NCBI GenBank assembly: GCA_015904055.1
Contig: JABMDE010000031.1
Coordinates: forward strand, 20,804-27,435
DNA from: Nitrospira sp.
GTDB taxonomy: Bacteria > Nitrospirota > Nitrospiria > Nitrospirales > Nitrospiraceae
Reading direction: 5' to 3'
Length of the DNA stretch: 6,632 nt
In this document: in pieces, positions 1 through 6,552 of the stretch
How the letters are laid out: each line of letters begins with the position of its first letter
Position numbering within the stretch: position 1 is the first letter of the stretch
Translations under genes and position numbers: made by a program
The notes under the pieces: model-generated
Told to the model about the DNA's origin: nothing
The model's input: the letters and a program-made list of their open reading frames with translations, nothing else
Database searches by the model: none

Positions 1-747
1 ATCGCTCGCGACCTGATGCCCGAATCCGCGCGACCCGCAATGGACCATCACGACCACCTGGTCCCGGCCATGAATGCCCCACGCAGCTGCACAATCCCGA
101 TCGAATACCCGATCGTAAGAAGCCACCTGTACTTCGAGATAATGATTGCCGGAACCGAGCGTGCCCAATTGATTGATACCACGGCTCACCGCGCGATCGC
201 TGACCTTGGAGGGATCGGCACCCGCCAAACACCCTTGTTCTTCGAGACACTCCAAATCACGATGCCAGCCAAGCCCCTGCTCGACACACCAGCGCGCGCC
301 GTCGGTCATGACCTGCTCAAAGGCCGCGCGGTGTAATTTCACAAACCCGCTCGCGCCAACCCCGGCCGGAACCCTGCGGAACAACTCGGTCATCAGCCGC
401 CCAAGATGCGGACGGACTTCCTCATGCGTAAGATCCGTCCGAATCAGACGCATACCGCAATTCACATCATAGCCGACGCCGCCCGGGGAAATAACACCTG
501 ATTGGACATCGAAGGCGGCCACGCCGCCGATAGGAAAACCATATCCCCAATGCCCATCCGGCATACAAAGCGCGTAGCGCCTGATCCCGGGGAGACAGGC
601 TTCGAACACACCGGCGTCCATCGACTCCAAAATCTCCGGCACCGCATAGATCCGTGCCGGAACAAGCATCCCGACTTTTTCCGATGGCGCGATCTCCCAG
701 ACCTCGCCGGATATTTGCGTAACCTGCATGTCGGTAGTGAGTTTCAT
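1..747 (-). CDS. rtcB: RtcB-type RNA ligase, N-terminal half (cut by window edge)
   Basis: This is a GTP- and Mn2+-dependent RNA ligase. The family joins 2',3'-cyclic phosphate or 3'-phosphate ends to 5'-OH ends in tRNA splicing and RNA repair in the cytoplasm. Reading back from the ATG at 747-745 gives 249 codons that stay open to base 1; the family is about 400-500 residues, so roughly half is missing. Visible motifs are VPARIYA (29-35), MPDGHWGYGFPIGG (62-75), PGGVGYDVNCGMR (88-100, with metal ligand Cys97), GTLGSGNHYLEVQ (195-207, with Asn201 and His202) and VHCGSRGFGHQ (235-245, with His236). The later metal ligand and the guanylylated His lie beyond the window. The start is the only possible one: the frame upstream has a stop at 801-799 and no other start codon. 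No clear Shine-Dalgarno is seen. Odd: the usual NVAxLPGI segment reads EACLPGI (49-55), about five residues short. It lies 105 bp after archease, its known partner. Confidence 0.95.
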   Translation of the reverse strand, partial: MKLTTDMQVTQISGEVWEIAPSEKVGMLVPARIYAVPEILESMDAGVFEACLPGIRRYALCMPDGHWGYGFPIGGVAAFDVQSGVISPGGVGYDVNCGMRLIRTDLTHEEVRPHLGRLMTELFRRVPAGVGASGFVKLHRAAFEQVMTDGARWCVEQGLGWHRDLECLEEQGCLAGADPSKVSDRAVSRGINQLGTLGSGNHYLEVQVASYDRVFDRDCAAAWGIHGRDQVVVMVHCGSRGFGHQVASD

Positions 748-852
748 ATCAATAACACCGTATGCGAGACCCGCAGGACAAGCGTGACGAGCTGAGTTTC
801 ACCATAGGTAGTCTTTGACAACGTCGCATTTCTCCCGCACATCCCGCCTGCT

Positions 853-1290
853 TTACACATCCAGCACCACTCGAACGGTCCACCTGTTCCTCTCATACGC
901 AAGGCGGTACAAATGTTTCGTGACACCTTTGATATCCGCTCGAAGTTCCTGTACCGATGCCTTCACCGGCTCGCCATAGATCGCTCCATAGAGTGTCCAC
1001 CTGCCATCGTTCCGTTGAGCGAGTCTGACCTCCGACCGGTGAAAAACGACGCCTGCAGCATCCTTCCAATACACCAGATCGGATAACCAATCGAATAAGA
1101 GGGAGGCGGGATCGTCCTCCTCGCGCTCGATCACCTGCTGCCACGCTGTTCCAACAGTCTGTGGATCAGCCATCGCGTGGATCAGTGCGTCGGCCGCTCC
1201 CTGGAAAACATCGTGGAGCGACTCGCCGCCGGCCTCAAACGCAAGGTCGGCCATAGCAATGTCATCGAGGAATTGAAAGGTATGGGCCAT
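853..1290 (-). CDS. Archease, RtcB activator
   Basis: Archease is a small acidic protein that helps RtcB load GMP and turn over repeatedly. The 145-residue length is normal for the family. Family features seen are the N-terminal FLDDIAMADLAFEA stretch (7-20, with the probable metal-ligand Asp15), LLFDWLSDLVY (64-74), IKGVTKH (120-126) and the C-terminal VRVVLDV ending with Asp144. The N-terminal motif is the DIAxAD variant rather than the textbook DHTAD form. The ATG at 1290-1288 is the only start in its frame before an upstream stop at 1350-1348; no strong ribosome site is visible. It sits 57 bp after the M24 gene remnant and 105 bp before rtcB on the same strand, which fits co-transcription. 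No frameshift or truncation is seen. The family call rests on motifs and on the rtcB linkage. Confidence 0.92.
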   Translation of the reverse strand: MAHTFQFLDDIAMADLAFEAGGESLHDVFQGAADALIHAMADPQTVGTAWQQVIEREEDDPASLLFDWLSDLVYWKDAAGVVFHRSEVRLAQRNDGRWTLYGAIYGEPVKASVQELRADIKGVTKHLYRLAYERNRWTVRVVLDV

Positions 1291-1347
1291 CCGTACGCCG
1301 CATATCGCACATGATCGGTGAGATGCTGCGAGACCTGCGTATCGGAA

Positions 1348-1407
1348 TCACGGGTCTTGAAGTTCGAACAACTTGGGGAAATCGGTGAGATTACGGCAGC
1401 CATCCTT
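1348..1407 (-). pseudogene. Out-of-frame C-terminal remnant of the M24 peptidase
   Basis: Nineteen codons plus TGA encode KDGCRNLTDFPKLFELQDP, the ending expected for an M24 aminopeptidase (the DGCxNLT...FP...L pattern). The frame is +1 relative to the main M24 frame, so these residues are not translated with the rest unless the ribosome shifts. They mark the true original end of the gene at 1348 and show that the upstream lesion is recent or artefactual, because the remnant has no further stop or decay. Confidence 0.8.
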
Positions 1408-2467
1408 CCAAACCCGGGTAATAGAGCCCCGGTTCAACCGTGACCACATGGCCTTCTTGCAGAAGAGAACCGGTTCGACTGATGCGCGGCGCTTCATGAA
1501 TATCCAATCCCACGCCATGTCCGGTTCCATGAAAATACCCTTGCATACGCCCATTCACCACGCCGGTCTTATATCCCGCCTTCTCGAATCGCGTACAGAT
1601 CCCTTGATGAATCTTCATCCCATCAGCGCCGTCTTTTACCTTCTCGATCGCTTCTTCTTGCGCATCCTTGACGGTTTGGTACAGCCGTTTCAGGTCCGGC
1701 GTCGGCGCCCCCCGAACGACCGTGCGGGACATGTCGGCAAAATACCGGCTGGTGGCCGACCGGGGAAACACATCGAAAATAATACTGCGACCAGCGGGCA
1801 ACGGACCGCTGCCTTCATTGTGGGGATCGCACGCCTGTTCCCCTCCGGCTACGATCGTGTGCTGCGCGACGCAATCCCGATCCATCAGCTTCACATTGAT
1901 CAGCTTCTTGATCCGCTCGGACGTCAACACCTCCCCGTCGAGATGGAGCCATCCCCCTTCGATCGTCGCCCGTTGGACAGTCTTAAACGCCGCCGCGACA
2001 GCTTCTTCCGTGGCGCGCTGCGCCGCTTCGATATGGCGAACTTCGTCGGCGGTTTTCACGACCCGTTGCTCATAAAACGGATCCCGCTTGGGTTTCAGGC
2101 TATAGCCGAGTTCCTGGAGCCTGGTGGCATGGATGAATGGGAAATTCGCCGGCACCAGAAGTCGGCGAATTTTGAATTCTTTCAACACCACATGCACAAT
2201 ATCGACCGTCGTCGGATGCTTGATACCCTGCGTTTTTGCTTTTTGTTCAAGCTCGGAATAGGACAACACGCGGTCGACCGAAGCCTGAGCCCTGGCACGA
2301 TCCATTTCAAGATCGCTCATGACCAGCAGGCGTTCCCCCTTGATCTCCATATAGATAAAGGAGTCCGGCGCGATAAATCTGGTGGCGTAATAGAGATTCG
2401 AATCCTGTTCGCTCGCAGCAATAAAGAGCGTCGCAATTTCCGGTTGAGAAACGACAGCGCGCTTCAT
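1391..2467 (-). CDS. M24 family metallopeptidase (Xaa-Pro aminopeptidase-like), 3' end frameshifted
   Basis: M24 aminopeptidases P/prolidases are cytoplasmic dinuclear-metal enzymes that cleave Xaa-Pro bonds. The open frame encodes 358 residues. Residues 1-130 look like a creatinase-type N-terminal domain and about 140-350 are the pita-bread catalytic domain. Metal ligands visible are Asp232 (IIFDVFP), Asp245 (RYFADMSRT), His317 (HGTGHGVGLDIHE) and Glu345 (VVTVEPGLYY). The fifth ligand, the Glu of the family's GxRxED motif, is missing: after YYPGLEGW the frame hits a stop, while the expected ending DGCRNLTDFPKLFELQDP continues in another frame to 1348. The lesion is at about 1405-1411 and fits a deletion of 3n+2 bases (about 35 bp by family comparison). 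As written the enzyme would probably be inactive, unless this is a sequence error. The ATG at 2467-2465 is the only start in frame before a stop at 2554-2552; no Shine-Dalgarno is seen. A sigma70-like promoter lies about 75-110 bp upstream. Confidence 0.9.
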   Translation of the reverse strand: MKRAVVSQPEIATLFIAASEQDSNLYYATRFIAPDSFIYMEIKGERLLVMSDLEMDRARAQASVDRVLSYSELEQKAKTQGIKHPTTVDIVHVVLKEFKIRRLLVPANFPFIHATRLQELGYSLKPKRDPFYEQRVVKTADEVRHIEAAQRATEEAVAAAFKTVQRATIEGGWLHLDGEVLTSERIKKLINVKLMDRDCVAQHTIVAGGEQACDPHNEGSGPLPAGRSIIFDVFPRSATSRYFADMSRTVVRGAPTPDLKRLYQTVKDAQEEAIEKVKDGADGMKIHQGICTRFEKAGYKTGVVNGRMQGYFHGTGHGVGLDIHEAPRISRTGSLLQEGHVVTVEPGLYYPGLEGWLP

Positions 2468-2548
2468 GAACGACAGAACAGATGGTAAGGGGTGAGTATG
2501 CGGCCGGATACGGGCGTATGTGTCTGACTCTTCAGCATCGTGAAGCGG

Positions 2549-2577
2549 ATGCTAGCATGGGGGCGGGAGTCGGTCAA
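2549..2577 (-). promoter_or_regulatory. Sigma70-like promoter for the M24-archease-rtcB group
   Basis: On the minus strand TTGACC (2577-2572) is followed by exactly 17 bp and then TAGCAT (2554-2549). The -35 box matches TTGACA in five of six positions and the -10 box matches TATAAT in four of six. It sits just after the stop of the AsmA gene remnant (2591) and about 80 bp before the M24 start, in the only sizeable gap between those genes. Transcription would start near 2542 and leave a leader of about 75 nt. It suggests that the M24-archease-rtcB group can be transcribed apart from the AsmA genes. This is prediction from sequence only. Confidence 0.5.
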
Positions 2578-2590
2578 GAATAAGGCTTCG

Positions 2591-2794
2591 TCAAGGAGTG
2601 GCGGGAGCTGACTCGGACGGTAGTACAGTGTCAGGCGCAGGAGCTTTGCTCTCCTCATCCGACGTCGCCAGATCGATCGGGAGTGTCAGCGTATTCGTCA
2701 GCACATCGACGGCAAGCTGGGCGAGCCCGGACAGACCCGATGCAAAGGACTTTACCGGCATATAGGTGACGTCAGGGTCTTCCACCGACCCCTT
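2591..2794 (-). pseudogene. Out-of-frame C-terminal remnant of AsmA copy 1
   Basis: Sixty-seven codons plus TGA read KGSVEDPDVTYMPVKSFA onward, the natural continuation of the AsmA protein (the ...VKGSxEDPxVTY pattern after its C-terminal domain), ending in a tail rich in Pro, Ala, Ser and Glu. The frame is shifted from the main AsmA frame by the 5-bp duplication just upstream. A GTG inside it could in theory start a 64-residue peptide, but there is no reason to think it is a separate gene. Confidence 0.8.
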
Positions 2795-4836
2795 GACGGG
2801 ACGGAAAATATCGCCGTCGCCAATCCTTTCCGTTCACCGGCAAGAATCCGGCCGAAGAGAGGAATGGTCTTGATGAATTGCGAGTAGGACCCAAATGGAC
2901 TCACCGCCATGACGAGATCCAGCTGATCGGTCGGCAAATCGTAATGGCCCGCCGCCGTGAGCTTCAGGATCGGACTATCCATAATCATATTTTCAGTCTG
3001 AACCACGCCGTTCTGGATCACAACCGTCCCGGAAATTTTGTTGTACGGCAGTCCCTCCTTTTCAAGATCCATTTTCCCCTGCAAGACGACCGGAAGGTTC
3101 AAGAGACGGATGACTTTCCATACCGCCCGCTCGCTTGATTTGAGAATGTGCCCTTTTTCCAATAACACCTCGGCCTTCCCGTTGAGTGACGGATAGACCC
3201 CATGGGGATTATCTCCGAGGTCGCCGGTCACGTCCTCGAGTTGCGTCGCTCCCTCGGCCAAGATGAATCGCCCTTGCAGCCCCGTCAGCCGCACCGGCAG
3301 CGCCGAATGCGTCAGACTCACGGATTGCACCCGAATCTCTCCTCCGGCAAAGGTAATGCCTCCCGGCTGAGTCAACGCACCGACAAGGCGGAAGGTCGGC
3401 TGGGCCATGCCTTCCACATCCCGCACGCCGGCCATCACCTGCGTCAATCGCTCCACCTTCATCGTCTGGGCCAGAAAATCCACCAGATGCGCTGCCGTCA
3501 TCTCGCCCGTGACTTCCAGTTCAAGCCATGGGCCTGCCTCAAGAAACGAGACAACTGCCTTTCCATCCGTCAACCGAATCGTGCCATAGCTCCCCGTCAC
3601 ACCGGTGATGCGCATGCGTCCGGGCTCCACGAACACCACCGCCGCCAGATCGCTGGCCGCAACACGGTCCTGGCCAATCAGGCCCCGTGCCTCCTGGATA
3701 CGGAACTCTCCCGTCACCGAAAGCGCGGCCTCGGCCGAGGCGGTCCCGGTCAAAGTCGCATTCATCACCTGCACCTTGCCGTCCACCTGCCGATCGGCCA
3801 GCCACGCGGACATCTGTGGATCGATCCACGCAGTCGGCACGGTGTTGAGCAATTGCGCCAACGACACCAGCGAACTGCTGAGTGTGATTGCAAACGTGGG
3901 TTGCAATGTCATGAGGCCGGCGAGATTCGCTTTGCCGGTCAGCGCCATCTCGTTCAACCGCGCTGAGATATCGGACAAAACCAGATCGTATCCGGCCACA
4001 CCGGGCATGACGTGAACGGAACTTTGAAGCGTCAGCGCTCCCTGGAGGCGATCCGGGATGGGCTGAGAGCCGAGGAACTCAACCGCGTCACGAATGTTTA
4101 CCGTCTTGGCATCCAGACGGCCGTCGAACTGGAACAGCAGCGGCGGCTCAGCCGGTGCCTGCTCGGTCAACGACACCGGTTTCTCCGAGCGTCGAATCTT
4201 CCCATCCAACGACACCATCGCCGCCCCTCGTTCTCCCGGAGGAGCGGCCGAGACATGGAGATCTGCCACCCCGCGCTCCGGATGAATCAGGAGTGTGGCA
4301 TTCACCTGTTCCAGCTTGAGTGACCGGAGTCCATCCGGCCTGGCCGAATCGATCAGAGTCAGAGCTCCGTTGACGAGTTTGGCATCCCGGATCATGAGCA
4401 TCCTGGCCATCGCGCCCACAGTCTGCTGGTCCGTCTCCGCCTGATCGCTCACACCATCCAGCACATTCCACTGGCCGGCTTCATTACGTCGAAGCGTGAG
4501 ATTCGGTTCTTCAATCAGCAACCGTTTCCCCACGATTTGCTTGCGGAACAGCGGAAGCAGGCGCACAACCAAATCAATTCGCTTGGCGGTCAGCATGACG
4601 GCATCAGAATGGTGATCGTGAATCGTGACTTCGGACAATTCCACGCGGATGCTGGGAAACACCACGAGCTTCACATGGCGCACGTCGATCTTCCGCCCAA
4701 GACTCTCCTCAAGCTGGTCCAACACAAATTCTTTGAGATAGTTTTCGCCGGTTAGTTGCTTGGAAAACAACAGAAAGGCGGCAGCACAGACGACCAGGGC
4801 GAGAAGAACAAGGAGTCCAAGACGAAAACGGGACAC
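2752..4836 (-). CDS. AsmA-like envelope protein, copy 1 (complete to a 3' frameshift)
   Basis: This is an AsmA-family protein with an inner-membrane anchor. The wider AsmA/TamB/YhdP group is linked to lipid transport to, and assembly of, the outer membrane; the exact role here is unknown. The N-terminal segment GLLVLLALVVCAAAFLLF (7-24) is a membrane helix or signal anchor, followed by a long beta-rich periplasmic region with the AsmA N-terminal pattern (VRHVKLVVFPSIRVELSEV, then LTAKRIDLVVRLLPLF). The conserved C-terminal AsmA domain spans about 550-679 (LPYNKISGTVVIQNGVV, then LDLVMAVSPFG and IPLFGRILAG). The GTG start at 4836-4834 has a strong AGGGGG site four bases upstream. After Val679 the frame is thrown off by a GACGG tandem duplication, giving 15 foreign residues and a stop at 2752. 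Removing the 5 bp restores a 746-residue protein ending at 2591. Residues 1-542 are duplicated in the neighbouring copy 2. Confidence 0.88.
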   Translation of the reverse strand: MSRFRLGLLVLLALVVCAAAFLLFSKQLTGENYLKEFVLDQLEESLGRKIDVRHVKLVVFPSIRVELSEVTIHDHHSDAVMLTAKRIDLVVRLLPLFRKQIVGKRLLIEEPNLTLRRNEAGQWNVLDGVSDQAETDQQTVGAMARMLMIRDAKLVNGALTLIDSARPDGLRSLKLEQVNATLLIHPERGVADLHVSAAPPGERGAAMVSLDGKIRRSEKPVSLTEQAPAEPPLLFQFDGRLDAKTVNIRDAVEFLGSQPIPDRLQGALTLQSSVHVMPGVAGYDLVLSDISARLNEMALTGKANLAGLMTLQPTFAITLSSSLVSLAQLLNTVPTAWIDPQMSAWLADRQVDGKVQVMNATLTGTASAEAALSVTGEFRIQEARGLIGQDRVAASDLAAVVFVEPGRMRITGVTGSYGTIRLTDGKAVVSFLEAGPWLELEVTGEMTAAHLVDFLAQTMKVERLTQVMAGVRDVEGMAQPTFRLVGALTQPGGITFAGGEIRVQSVSLTHSALPVRLTGLQGRFILAEGATQLEDVTGDLGDNPHGVYPSLNGKAEVLLEKGHILKSSERAVWKVIRLLNLPVVLQGKMDLEKEGLPYNKISGTVVIQNGVVQTENMIMDSPILKLTAAGHYDLPTDQLDLVMAVSPFGSYSQFIKTIPLFGRILAGERKGLATAIFSVPSRGRWKTLTSPICR
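2795..2804. repeat. GACGG tandem duplication causing a frameshift
   Basis: GACGG occurs twice back to back on the plus strand (2795-2799 and 2800-2804), read as CCGTC CCGTC in the coding direction. One copy must be removed to join the IFSV codons to the KGSVEDP codons in frame, which then yields exactly 747 codons from 4836 to 2591. A one-base loss (an original VPVKGS reading) would also restore the frame and is the alternative. Confidence 0.7.
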
Positions 4837-4846
4837 ACCACCCCCT
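4837..4846 (-). promoter_or_regulatory. Ribosome binding site fixing the GTG start of AsmA copy 1
   Basis: AGGGGGTGGT directly precedes GTG at 4836. The purine-rich AGGGGG is four bases from the start codon. It supports the GTG start and a membrane-anchor N-terminus; no upstream in-frame ATG competes nearby. Confidence 0.65.
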
Positions 4847-4924
4847 AGAAAGTACGTACAAATCTACGGGCATCTTACCGGAAGCACGAGGTGAAATCTA
4901 GAAACTCTGCGTCTTATAAGGGAT
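4837..4924 (-). promoter_or_regulatory. Upstream segment of AsmA copy 1 (duplicated, also overlaps the end of copy 2)
   Basis: These 88 bp lead into the GTG start of copy 1. The part 4837-4916 recurs exactly at 6553-6632 before copy 2. It contains the ribosome site AGGGGG (4846-4841), an 8-bp palindrome GTACGTAC (4852-4859), two direct TAGATTT heptamers on the minus strand (4900-4894 and 4866-4860), and a weak -10-like TAAGAT without a good -35. The tail of truncated copy 2 reads through it and stops at 4864. It probably carries the native translation signals; a promoter here is only a guess. Confidence 0.4.
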
Positions 4925-6552
4925 TTATCTCCGAGGTCGCCGGTCACGTCCTCGAGTTGCGTCGCTCCCTCGGCCAAGATGAATCGCCCTTGCAGCCCCG
5001 TCAGCCGCACCGGCAGCGCCGAATGAGTCAGACTCACGGATTGAACCCGAATCTCTCCTCCGGCAAAGGTAATGCCTCCCGGCTGGGTCAACGCACCGAC
5101 GAGACGGAAGGTCGGCTGGGCCAGTCCTTCCACATCCCGAACTCCGGCCATCACCTGCGTCAATCGTTCCACCTTCATCGTCTGGGCCAGAAAATCCACC
5201 AGATGCGCTGCCGTCATCTCACCCGCGACTTCCAGTTCAAGCCATGGACCTGCCTCAAGAAACGAGACAACTGCCTTTCCATCCGTCAACCGAATCGTGC
5301 CATAGCGCCCCGTCACACCGGTGATGCGCATGCGTCCAGGCTCCACGGATACCACCGCCGCCAGATCGCTGGCCGCAACACGGTCCTGGCCGATCAAGCC
5401 CTGTGCCGCCTGAATACGGAACTCTCCCGTCACCGAAAGCGCGGCCTCAGCCGAGGCGGTCCCGGTCAAAGTCGCATTCATCACCTGCACCTTGCCGTCG
5501 ACCTGCCGATCAGCCAGCCACGCAGACATCTGTGGGTCAATCCACGCAGTCGGCACGGTGTTGAGCAATTGCGCCAACGACACCAGTGAACTGCTGAGTG
5601 TGATCGCAAACGTAGGTTGCAACGTCATGAGACCGGCAAGATTTGCTTTGCCGGTCAGCGCCATCTCGTTCAACCGCGCTGAGATATCGGACAAGACTAG
5701 ATCGTATCCGGCCACACCGGGCATGACCTGGACGGAACTTTGGAGCGTCAGTGCTCCCTGAAGGCGATCCGGGATGGGCTGCGAGCCGAGGAACTCAACC
5801 GCGTCACGAATGTTCACCGTCTTGGCATCCAGACGGCCGTCGAACTGGAACAGCAGCGGCGGCTCAGCCGGCGCCTGCTCGGTCAACGACACCGGTTTCT
5901 CCGAGCGTCGAATCTTCCCATCCAACGACACCATCGCCGGCCCTCGTTCTCCCGGAGGAGCGGCCGAGACATGGAGATCCGCAACCCCGCGCTCCGGATG
6001 AATCAGGAGTGTGGCATTCACCTGTTCCAGCGTGAGAGAGCGGATGCCATCCGGCCTGGCTGAATCAACCAGAGTCAGAGCGCCGTTGACGAGTTTGACC
6101 TCCCGGATCATGAGCATCCTGGCCATCGCCCCCACCGTCTGCTGATCCGCCTCCGCCTGATCGCTCACACCGTCCAGCACATTCCACTGGCCCGCTTCAT
6201 TGCGCCGAAGCGTGAGATTCGGTTCTTCAATCAGCAACCGTTTCCCCACGATTTGTTTGCGGAACAGCGGAAGCAGACGCACGACCAAATCAATCCGCTT
6301 GGCGGTCAGCATGACGGCATCAGAATGGTGATCGTGAATCGTGACCTCGGACAATTCCACACGGATGCTGGGAAAGACCACAAGCTTCACATGGCGCACG
6401 TCGATTTTCCACCCAAGGCTCTCCTCAAGCTGGTCCAACACAAATTCTTTGAGATAGTTTTCGCCGGTTAGTTGCTTGGAAAACAACAGAAAGGCGGCAG
6501 CACAGATAACCAGGGCAAGTAGAACAAGAAGTCCAAGACGAAGACGGGACAC
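4864..6552 (-). CDS. AsmA-like envelope protein, copy 2 (3'-truncated tandem duplicate)
   Basis: The open frame encodes 562 residues from a GTG start (6552-6550) with the same AGGGGG ribosome site (6562-6557) as copy 1. Residues 1-542 match copy 1 with about 17 substitutions (for example Phe4Leu, Val16Ile, Arg48Trp), including the membrane anchor and the AsmA N-terminal region. Homology stops at GDLGD; the last 20 residues (KSLIRRRV and on) are read from the upstream segment of copy 1 and have no protein meaning. The copy therefore lacks the last 204 residues, including the conserved C-terminal AsmA domain, and is probably non-functional or a membrane-anchored fragment. About 67 of the roughly 84 DNA differences are silent, so both sequences diverged while under protein-level constraint. 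That fits an allele of the full gene rather than an old pseudogene. It could be a real duplication or an assembly join of two strains. Confidence 0.8.
   Translation of the reverse strand: MSRLRLGLLVLLALVICAAAFLLFSKQLTGENYLKEFVLDQLEESLGWKIDVRHVKLVVFPSIRVELSEVTIHDHHSDAVMLTAKRIDLVVRLLPLFRKQIVGKRLLIEEPNLTLRRNEAGQWNVLDGVSDQAEADQQTVGAMARMLMIREVKLVNGALTLVDSARPDGIRSLTLEQVNATLLIHPERGVADLHVSAAPPGERGPAMVSLDGKIRRSEKPVSLTEQAPAEPPLLFQFDGRLDAKTVNIRDAVEFLGSQPIPDRLQGALTLQSSVQVMPGVAGYDLVLSDISARLNEMALTGKANLAGLMTLQPTFAITLSSSLVSLAQLLNTVPTAWIDPQMSAWLADRQVDGKVQVMNATLTGTASAEAALSVTGEFRIQAAQGLIGQDRVAASDLAAVVSVEPGRMRITGVTGRYGTIRLTDGKAVVSFLEAGPWLELEVAGEMTAAHLVDFLAQTMKVERLTQVMAGVRDVEGLAQPTFRLVGALTQPGGITFAGGEIRVQSVSLTHSALPVRLTGLQGRFILAEGATQLEDVTGDLGDKSLIRRRVSRFHLVLPVRCP

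Larger units (their letters stand above)
3209..4924. repeat. Tandem repeat unit A (1716 bp)
   Basis: Each base x from 3209 to 4916 corresponds to base x+1716. The unit spans codons 1-542 of AsmA copy 1 plus its upstream segment. Within the coding part I count about 84 mismatches over 1628 bp and no indel; from 4828 to 4916 the match is perfect. Confidence 0.85.

Noticed and set aside
748..852. Possible separate promoter or small RNA between archease and rtcB
   Set aside because: A TTGTCA hexamer is present, but no acceptable -10 box follows at 16-18 bp, and there is no stable hairpin that I can see.
744..926. A 60-codon minus-strand open frame bridging archease and rtcB
   Set aside because: It overlaps the end of archease in another frame, has a Cys/Met/Trp-rich random composition, and does not resemble a leader peptide. 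Its stop overlapping the rtcB start is probably chance.
1373..2488. A 371-codon open frame on the plus strand
   Set aside because: It lies opposite the M24 gene, whose catalytic motifs are clear. Its translation is rich in Arg, His and Pro with no recognisable domain, typical of an antisense shadow in GC-rich DNA.
2500..2520. Short inverted repeat ATACG-GG-CGTAT in the M24 leader, considered as a terminator or operator
   Set aside because: The 5-bp arms with a 2-base loop and no following T-run do not make a terminator. It could occur by chance.
3202..3966. A 254-codon plus-strand open frame, with a near-copy at 4891-5589
   Set aside because: Both are antisense to the duplicated AsmA genes. 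Their similarity to each other only reflects the duplication, and the products look random (Arg-, His- and Gln-rich).
4913..4920. The palindrome CTTATAAG as a -10 box or operator
   Set aside because: No -35-like hexamer lies at 15-19 bp; the nearest (GTGACC) is 23 bp away. The palindrome straddles the duplication junction, and only its first four bases (CTTA) fall inside the window before copy 2.
4864..4924. Mobile element or attachment site at the duplication junction
   Set aside because: There are no inverted repeats, target-site duplications, integrase or transposase, and no tRNA-like sequence. The repeated unit is just gene plus upstream segment.
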